Assembly (NCBI GenBank): GCA_963665735.1 | Contig: OY762444.1 | Location: 744,001 to 808,000, forward strand | Direction: 5' to 3' | Length of the DNA: 64,000 nt | Source of the DNA: CATOSK01 sp963665735 | Lineage (GTDB): Bacteria; Chloroflexota; Dehalococcoidia; Lucifugimonadales; UBA3495 | Shown: in pieces, positions 58,776 to 64,000 of the stretch | Layout: every line of letters begins with the position of its first letter | Numbering within the stretch: the stretch's first letter is position 1 | The notes under the pieces: model-generated | Seen by the model: the letters and a program-made list of their open reading frames with translations, nothing else | What the model was told of the DNA's origin: nothing | Database searches by the model: none | Translations under genes and position numbers: made by a program

Positions 58776-59087
58776 GTGTCGCAAACCCCGAGGAGGATAA
58801 CGCTGCGGGGCAATTATAGCAGAGTCGGCGGGCGTTGACAGGGATAGACCGACACCCCCACCCTAACCCTCCCCCTAGTAGGGGGAGAGGATTATTGAAT
58901 TCCCGCTTTCTCGGGAATGACGGGTTAGGGCAACCCTCATGCAACCGGGGACTAAGTAACGTCATACCGGCGCAGGCCGGTATCCGGGACTTCTTGCCAT
59001 TGCGGGCGTTGTTGTGTGCTGGGGATTTCTGGATTCCGGCTTTCGCCGGAATGACGGGTTGGGGTTGGGGACGGTTCCCCAACGGTG
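58776..59087 (-). repeat. Repeat-filled gap between LOG-like gene and nuoN
   Basis: CCCTCCCCCTAGTAGGGGGA (about 58,866-58,887), a degenerate reverse REP (about 58,899-58,921), one forward ATACCGG-type REP (about 58,961-58,985) and a reverse REP (about 59,030-59,056). It separates the nuo operon end from the next gene. Confidence 0.65.
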
Positions 59088-60677
59088 TTATTGGGGGAGA
59101 ATGGCCAAGCTGGCGGATTCGATTAGTTCCAGCAGGGGGGCCGGATAGACGCCCAGCCCGATGACTACGGCCAAGCCTACGGCCAGCGTGACTAGCAAGC
59201 CGGCGGAGGGACGGGCCAAGGGCGGTTCGGCGGGGGTTTCCGGGCCGTGGGAATCGTCGTTGGCGTCATGGCCGTCGTGGGGATTGTCGCCGGAGTTGGC
59301 GTTGCCGGCGTGAGAATCGCCGTCATGACCGGCGTGGGGGTCGGCGGCAGCGTGGGCCGGCTGGATGTACATATAGCGGATTACTTGCAGGTAGTAATAC
59401 AGGGAAATAAGACTGCTGAAAATAGCAAGACCAGCCAGCCAGAGGAACCCGGCGTCGGCTACAGCGGTGAAGAGGTAGAACTTGCCGGTGAATCCGACGA
59501 AGATGGGCAGTCCGGCCAGGGAAAAGAGGCCGATGGCGATGGCGGCGGCCAGGAAGGGCTGACGGTCGGCCAAGCCGGTGAACTCGGCTATTTCCTCGCG
59601 CCCGGTCATGTTGAAGTAGGAAATCAGGGCGGCGAACACCACCATGTTGGTTATCGAGTAGGCCACCAGGTAGAACATTACGCCGTTGGCGGCCAGCACG
59701 GACCCGGAGGACAGGGCGGCCATGCCGGACAGGGCAAATCCCACGTGACCGATGCTGGAGTAGGCCATCAGCCGCTTGATGTTGCGCTGGGCCAGGGCCA
59801 CCAGGTTGCCCACCAGCATGGACACGGCGGCCAGAACCGCCAGGATGATTTGCCACTGCTGCCATTCCTGGGCCGCCGGAACCAAACCCTCCGCCGCCAA
59901 GCGCAGGAACAGGGCGAAGGCCGCCGTCTTGGAGGCTATGGCCAGGTAGGCGGTGACGGGCAGGGGCGCGCCTTCGTAAGCGTCGGGGGCCCACATATGG
60001 AAGGGAACCGCCGACAACTTGAATCCCATCCCGACGACAATCAGCGCAAAGCCCACCCACAAGGCCGGGCTAACGTCGCCCAAGTCGGTCAGGGCGGCGG
60101 CGATGTCGGGGAAACGGGTTACGCCCAGGGAACTGTAAACCAGGCTGACGCCGTAGAGCAGGATGGCCGAGGAGAAAGCGCCAACGATGATGTACTTGAT
60201 GCTGGCCTCGTTGGACTTGGCGTTGCCCAAGGCGTAGGCAACCATCACGTACAAGCTGAAACTGAGCAGTTCCAGGGATATGTAGGCAGTCAGCAACTCC
60301 CGCGACTGGGCCATCAGGTTCATGCCCAGGATGGAAAAGAGCAGCAAGCCGTAAAATTCGCCGGCGTGGTCAAGATGCTGCTTCACGTATTGCAAAGAGC
60401 TGAGGATGATAAAGACGCCGGTAATCAGAAACACTATCTTGAAGAAAAGGGAGTAATGGTCAACCGCCAACAAACCGTCGTAAAGGCTGGCCGTTTCCCC
60501 GGTCAGCATCCACAGGGACAGGGGGATTAGGCCCAACAGCCCGACAATGGACAGCCAACCCAAGAGTTCCTTACGGTCTTCGGGAAGGAAAAGGTCAACG
60601 ACGAATACCAGCAGGGCGAGGCCCGCCAGGACAAACTCCGGGGTCAACAGGTGGATATTTTCGGTCAGGTTGACCAA
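59088..60677 (-). CDS. nuoN: NADH-quinone oxidoreductase subunit N, with a His-rich insertion
   Basis: Antiporter-like membrane subunit of respiratory complex I, 529 residues, about 14 helices. Conserved segments are LLTAYISLELLSFSLYVMVA (functional Glu of TM5), KYIIVGAFSSAILLYGVSLV, GFKLSAVPFHMWAPDAYEGA (broken-helix region with the Lys), KRLMAYSSIGHVGFALSGMA and LAGLPIFVGFTGKFYLFTAV. Between the last two helices is a 45-residue hydrophilic insertion with repeated H-A-G-H-D/H-D-G-H, which is unusual. The start is TTG at 60,677, after GAGGAAAAA. It is the last gene of the nuoL-M-N run; a 96-bp gap containing a REP separates it from nuoM. Confidence 0.94.
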   Translation of the reverse strand: MVNLTENIHLLTPEFVLAGLALLVFVVDLFLPEDRKELLGWLSIVGLLGLIPLSLWMLTGETASLYDGLLAVDHYSLFFKIVFLITGVFIILSSLQYVKQHLDHAGEFYGLLLFSILGMNLMAQSRELLTAYISLELLSFSLYVMVAYALGNAKSNEASIKYIIVGAFSSAILLYGVSLVYSSLGVTRFPDIAAALTDLGDVSPALWVGFALIVVGMGFKLSAVPFHMWAPDAYEGAPLPVTAYLAIASKTAAFALFLRLAAEGLVPAAQEWQQWQIILAVLAAVSMLVGNLVALAQRNIKRLMAYSSIGHVGFALSGMAALSSGSVLAANGVMFYLVAYSITNMVVFAALISYFNMTGREEIAEFTGLADRQPFLAAAIAIGLFSLAGLPIFVGFTGKFYLFTAVADAGFLWLAGLAIFSSLISLYYYLQVIRYMYIQPAHAAADPHAGHDGDSHAGNANSGDNPHDGHDANDDSHGPETPAEPPLARPSAGLLVTLAVGLAVVIGLGVYPAPLLELIESASLAILPQ

Positions 60678-60773
60678 TTTTTCCTCATACGGATTGGATT
60701 CCCGCTTTCGCGGGAATGACGTTTGAGTGACCGGGATTGTCGGGTGGGTTAACGGTCATTGCGATATATTCCA
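60678..60773 (-). repeat. REP palindrome within the nuo operon (nuoM-nuoN gap)
   Basis: Reverse REP TGGATTCCCGCTTTCGCGGG at about 60,693-60,720 between two cistrons that are normally adjacent. In the mRNA it forms a stable hairpin. Confidence 0.8.
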
Positions 60774-62288
60774 TCAGAAACTCAGCAGGACGGATTCGAC
60801 GCCCAGGTTGATGACCCGCAGCAAGGGGGCGGGCCAGACGCCTACGAAAATTAACACGACTACGAAGGCCGCGCCAACGGTTTTTTCCACCGGGCTGGCG
60901 TCGGTAAGGTGTTCCCATTGGGGGTCGGCCTCGCCAAAAAAGGTGCGGGCCAGCAGCCGCAGGATATAGACGGCGGTTATCGCCGCGCCGATGACGGCCA
61001 GCACTGCCAAAGGAAGATAGGTCTGGAAAGCGCCGACGAAAACCATGAATTCGGCGATAAACCCGCTGAGTCCGGGCAACCCAAGGGAGGCCAACCCAGC
61101 GATAGCGAAGAAAAAGCTGGTGACGCCCATGCGTTTCATCAAGCCGTTGAGGATGTTGATGTCGCGGATGTGGGAGCGTTCGTAAATGGCGCCCACCATA
61201 GCGAACATGAGGGCGGTCATAATGCCGTGGGAGAACATTTGCAGCACCGCGCCGGCCAAGCCTACCGGGTGCAGGGTGGCGATGCCCATGATGACGTATC
61301 CCATGTGGCTGACGCTGGAGTAGCCGATGACGTATTTCAGGTCCTGCTGGGAAATGGCGGATATGGCGCCGTAAACCACGTTGACGGTGCCAAGGATAAT
61401 CAGGACGGGCATCCAGGCTTCCGCCCCTTCGGGCAGCAGGGTCATGCCGACGCGGATGATACCGAAGGCGCCGAGTTTCATCAGCACTCCGGCGTGGAGC
61501 ATACTGACGCCGGTGGGGGCCGCCACGTGGCCGTCGGGAGACCAGGTATGGAAGGGCCAGAGGCCGGCCAACACGCCAAACCCAATCATAAACAGCGGGA
61601 AAACCCAATTCTGGAATTGGGCAGAAAAAGCGCCTTCCTCGGCCAAGACGCCGAGTTGGGTTATGGAGAAAGTGGGGCTGCCAGCGTCGGCAGCCTGGAC
61701 GTAGAGGGCCAGTATTCCAATCCAAATCAGGACGCTGCCGGCTACCAGGAATATCATCAGTTTCATGGCCCCGTATTCCTTGGTGCGGAGGAAGGAAACG
61801 AAGTCGGTGCTGCTGCCCCAGACGCCGATGAGCAGGTACATGGGCAGGACGGCCAGTTCGTAGAAGAAGAAGAGGAAGAACAGGTCGCGGACTACGAAAA
61901 CCCCGAATACTCCCGACCCCAGGGCCAGCAACAGCACGAAAAAGTCCCGGGAGCGGTGTTGAATGGTTTGGGAAATCAGGACGGCCCCGAAAAGGACGAT
62001 GCCGTTGAGCAACACCAGCGGAGCGGCGATGCCGTCAATGCCCAGGGACAGGGTTATGTTCAGGGGGTGGCCCAGCCATTCGTAGTCGCGGACGAACTGG
62101 AAACCGCCAACGCCGTAGTCGTAGCGGGCGAAAATGATTATGGAAAGAACGAAACAGACGGCGGAAACCAGTATCGCCAGATACCACGCCTGGCGGGGCT
62201 GGTCTTTCCCGATGAGCATGGACAGGAAGGCGCCCACCAGGGGAACGGCGATGACGGCCAGCAGGGCGATTTCGTCAAAGGCGTTCAT
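60774..62288 (-). CDS. nuoM: NADH-quinone oxidoreductase subunit M
   Basis: Antiporter-like subunit of complex I, 504 residues, about 14 helices. Key stretches are LSLGIDGIAAPLVLLNGIVL, FFLFFFYELAVLPMYLLIGV (TM5 Glu), AGLWPFHTWSPDGHVAAPTG, DLKYVIGYSSVSHMGYVIMG, MFSHGIMTALMFAMVGAIYE and LGLPGLSGFIAEFMVFVGAF (later Glu). All residues of the proton path expected in NuoM that I could check are present. The ATG follows TAGGA by 5 nt. nuoL precedes and nuoN follows, each across a REP-bearing gap. Confidence 0.96.
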   Translation of the reverse strand: MNAFDEIALLAVIAVPLVGAFLSMLIGKDQPRQAWYLAILVSAVCFVLSIIIFARYDYGVGGFQFVRDYEWLGHPLNITLSLGIDGIAAPLVLLNGIVLFGAVLISQTIQHRSRDFFVLLLALGSGVFGVFVVRDLFFLFFFYELAVLPMYLLIGVWGSSTDFVSFLRTKEYGAMKLMIFLVAGSVLIWIGILALYVQAADAGSPTFSITQLGVLAEEGAFSAQFQNWVFPLFMIGFGVLAGLWPFHTWSPDGHVAAPTGVSMLHAGVLMKLGAFGIIRVGMTLLPEGAEAWMPVLIILGTVNVVYGAISAISQQDLKYVIGYSSVSHMGYVIMGIATLHPVGLAGAVLQMFSHGIMTALMFAMVGAIYERSHIRDINILNGLMKRMGVTSFFFAIAGLASLGLPGLSGFIAEFMVFVGAFQTYLPLAVLAVIGAAITAVYILRLLARTFFGEADPQWEHLTDASPVEKTVGAAFVVVLIFVGVWPAPLLRVINLGVESVLLSF

Positions 62289-62502
62289 CGCGTCCTAGCA
62301 GTCCGCCGACGTGGAATTGATGGCCAACCATACGAAACTCAAACCCGTCGTACCGACGCCGGCCCGTATCCGGGATTTTCCGCCATCATGCACGTTGTTT
62401 TGCGTTGGGAATTTCTGGATTCCGGCTTTCGCCGGAATGACGGTGCTTCCCGGTATGACGGTGCTTCTTTGACCAATCATCATTGCGATTAAGTCCCCAC
62501 CA
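62289..62502 (-). repeat. Repeat gap between nuoL and nuoM
   Basis: A reverse REP at about 62,413-62,443 (TGGATTCCGGCTTTCGCCGG) and a degenerate forward ATACCGG-type relative near 62,345-62,378. The nuoL-nuoM junction is 214 bp, long for this operon. Confidence 0.75.
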
Positions 62503-64000
62503 TTAGACGGAGCGGAGCCACCAGACCAGGGCCAGCACAATGGTCCCCAGGGTCATGGCTAAGGCGTAGGTGTAAACGTGGCCGGTGACGTGGAGACGCA
62601 GGGCAACGCCGAAACGCCGGACGGTGTTGGCCGGGCCGTTGACCCCAACGTCGTTGACCACGGCGCGGTCAAAGAATCCAACGAACCGGGCCAGCACCAG
62701 TACGCCCCGGTCTATGACGGATTGATACAGTTCATCCACGTAGTACTTGTTTTCGGCCAGAGACAGGAACCATTGGAACCGGCGGCGGGCCGGCTCCAGG
62801 GACAAACTTCCCCGTATGTAAACCAGGTAGGCCAGCGCAAAGGCGGCGACGGCCAGAACGATAGACGTTAGACCCAGCCAGGGGACAAAGTGAAAGCCCT
62901 CCGGGTGGTCCCAGAAAACGAAAGTCCCGATGCCGTCGTAGGGGCCGGGCCAGTTGAAACTTATCAAGCCGAATCCCAGGGCCAGGATGCCCAGCAGGAA
63001 CATGGTCACGGCCATCGTCCGGGGCGCGTCGTGAACGTGGTCGTAGCGGTCGGGCATGGGGCCGAAGAACACCCGGAACATGGCCCGCGCCATGTACAGG
63101 CCGCTGAGGAACGCGGTCAGCAGGGTCAGGACGATAAAGGCCGGATGGAGGTTCTTGTTGACGGCAATCAGGATTTCGTCCTTGCTCCAGAAACCGGCCA
63201 GGATGGGGATTCCGCCCAGGGACAGGGCGCCGATGGAAAAGAGCAGGGCGGTCAGGGGCATGACCTTGCGGAGTCCGCCCATCTCGCGGATGTCCAGTTC
63301 GTCGGTGCTGTGCATGACGCTGCCGGCGCCAAGGAAAAGCAGGGCCTTGGCGAAACCGTGGGCCATCAGGTGGAAAATGGCGGCGGTATAGCCGAAAGCG
63401 CCTAAGGACAGCATCATCAAACCCAGGTGGCTGATGGTGGAGTAGGCCAGGATGCGCTTCAGGTCAGTAGCAACCAAGGCGATGGTAGATGCGCCCAGGG
63501 CGGTTATCAACCCGATGATGGCAACGATTAACAGGGCATCGCCGGAGGCCTCGAAGATGGGGAAGGCGCGGGCCACCAGATAAACCCCGGCGGCGACCAT
63601 CGTTGCGGCGTGAATCAACGCGCTGACCGGGGTAGGACCTTCCATCGCATCGGGGAGCCAGACGTGCAGCGGGAATTGGGCGGACTTGCCGGCGGCCCCG
63701 GCAAACAACAGCAGGGCGGCGACGGTGGCGGTGCCCTGGCTTATTTCGCCGCTGCCCACCGCGGCGAAGGCTTCGGACATACTGAAACTGCCCACTTCCC
63801 GCCACAACAGCAGGATACCGATAAGCAAGCCCACGTCGCCGATGCGGGTGACGATAAAGGCTTTCTTGGCGGCCTCCCGCGCCGAGGGACGTTCAAACCA
63901 GAATCCGATAAGCAGGTAGGAACAAACCCCCACCAACTCCCAAGCCACGTAGAGCAGCAGGAAATTGTCGGCCAAGGCCAAGGTAAGCATGGAGGCTATG
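62503..64000 (-). CDS. nuoL: NADH-quinone oxidoreductase subunit L, C-terminal part (cut by window edge)
   Basis: Largest antiporter-like subunit of complex I. The frame is open to position 64,000, so about 498 residues are visible and the first ~120-150 are missing. Visible segments: LADNFLLLYVAWELVGVCSY (TM5 Glu), ARGIGD-like IVTRIGDVGLLIGILLLW, GKSAQFPLHVWLPDAMEGPT (Lys and His region), STISHLGLMMLSLGAFGYTA, HGFAKALLFLGAGSVMH and LGGIPILAGFWSKDEILIAV. The C-terminal amphipathic lateral helix (ENKYYVDELYQSVIDRGVLV) and final helix are intact. The operon continues upstream beyond the window. Confidence 0.96.
   Translation of the reverse strand, partial: IASMLTLALADNFLLLYVAWELVGVCSYLLIGFWFERPSAREAAKKAFIVTRIGDVGLLIGILLLWREVGSFSMSEAFAAVGSGEISQGTATVAALLLFAGAAGKSAQFPLHVWLPDAMEGPTPVSALIHAATMVAAGVYLVARAFPIFEASGDALLIVAIIGLITALGASTIALVATDLKRILAYSTISHLGLMMLSLGAFGYTAAIFHLMAHGFAKALLFLGAGSVMHSTDELDIREMGGLRKVMPLTALLFSIGALSLGGIPILAGFWSKDEILIAVNKNLHPAFIVLTLLTAFLSGLYMARAMFRVFFGPMPDRYDHVHDAPRTMAVTMFLLGILALGFGLISFNWPGPYDGIGTFVFWDHPEGFHFVPWLGLTSIVLAVAAFALAYLVYIRGSLSLEPARRRFQWFLSLAENKYYVDELYQSVIDRGVLVLARFVGFFDRAVVNDVGVNGPANTVRRFGVALRLHVTGHVYTYALAMTLGTIVLALVWWLRSV

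Overview
The window is a GC-rich bacterial chromosome segment, most likely from a Chloroflexota lineage related to Dehalococcoidia/SAR202. This assignment is inferred from gene content and not proven. The supporting genes are a type-2 isoleucyl-tRNA synthetase, a giant membrane protein ending in the Chloroflexi/archaeal YYY (DUF2298) domain, a UGSC-motif selenoprotein, and many catabolic singletons (CaiB/BaiF CoA-transferase, carboxymuconolactone-decarboxylase-like proteins, SDR, MDR alcohol dehydrogenase, MqnA-like and MTHFR-like proteins). Coding regions are compact, but the spaces between them are filled with interspersed palindromic repeats, small TIR elements and nested micro-inserts.

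Layout. 1-8.3 kb (mostly minus): fpg (cut by the window edge) behind ileS; a divergent DUF3800 gene followed by a small structured RNA read from the opposite strand; then thiD, a HEPN-like helical protein and a GYD protein in one operon; then a sodium:solute symporter behind a complete TPP-riboswitch/terminator leader. 8.3-19 kb (plus): small TIR elements, a 603-residue coiled-coil protein of unknown function, a DUF1800/DUF1501/NHL group, a dienelactone hydrolase and a frameshifted M19 dipeptidase. 19-26 kb (mostly minus): a shortened metal-type binding lipoprotein, an HTH protein, CapA-type phosphoesterase, an alpha/beta hydrolase, tandem carboxymuconolactone-decarboxylase paralogues and a ketopantoate-reductase-like protein. 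26-36 kb: DUF35 OB-fold protein plus SDR, then a metabolic cassette (CMD protein, ThDP enzyme, MTHFR-like, MqnA-like, hydrolase, Zn-alcohol dehydrogenase) bracketed by two inverted copies of an unusual non-coding element.

36-43 kb: a DNA methyltransferase fused to an Mrr-like nuclease domain, the UGSC selenoprotein with an in-frame UGA, tRNA-Pro(GGG), an NYN-domain protein and a CaiB/BaiF transferase. 43.6-49 kb (plus): potassium uptake and signalling (TrkH, three RCK proteins, UspA) running into prephenate dehydratase. 49.5-64 kb (minus): YtxH/DUF948-like pair, the 1512-residue glycosyltransferase/YYY protein, GAPDH, a LOG-like protein with enolase, and nuoL-M-N of complex I, cut by the right edge.

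The main larger-scale signal is polarity. Nearly every interspersed repeat points one way left of about 30.6 kb and the other way right of about 33.7 kb, and by eye the plus strand goes from C-rich to G-rich at the same place. This looks like a replichore boundary of the origin type. The most interesting local items are the paired promoter/hairpin/start-stop elements, the DUF3800-RNA module, and the UGA-containing UGSC gene with a hairpin at the bacterial SECIS distance.
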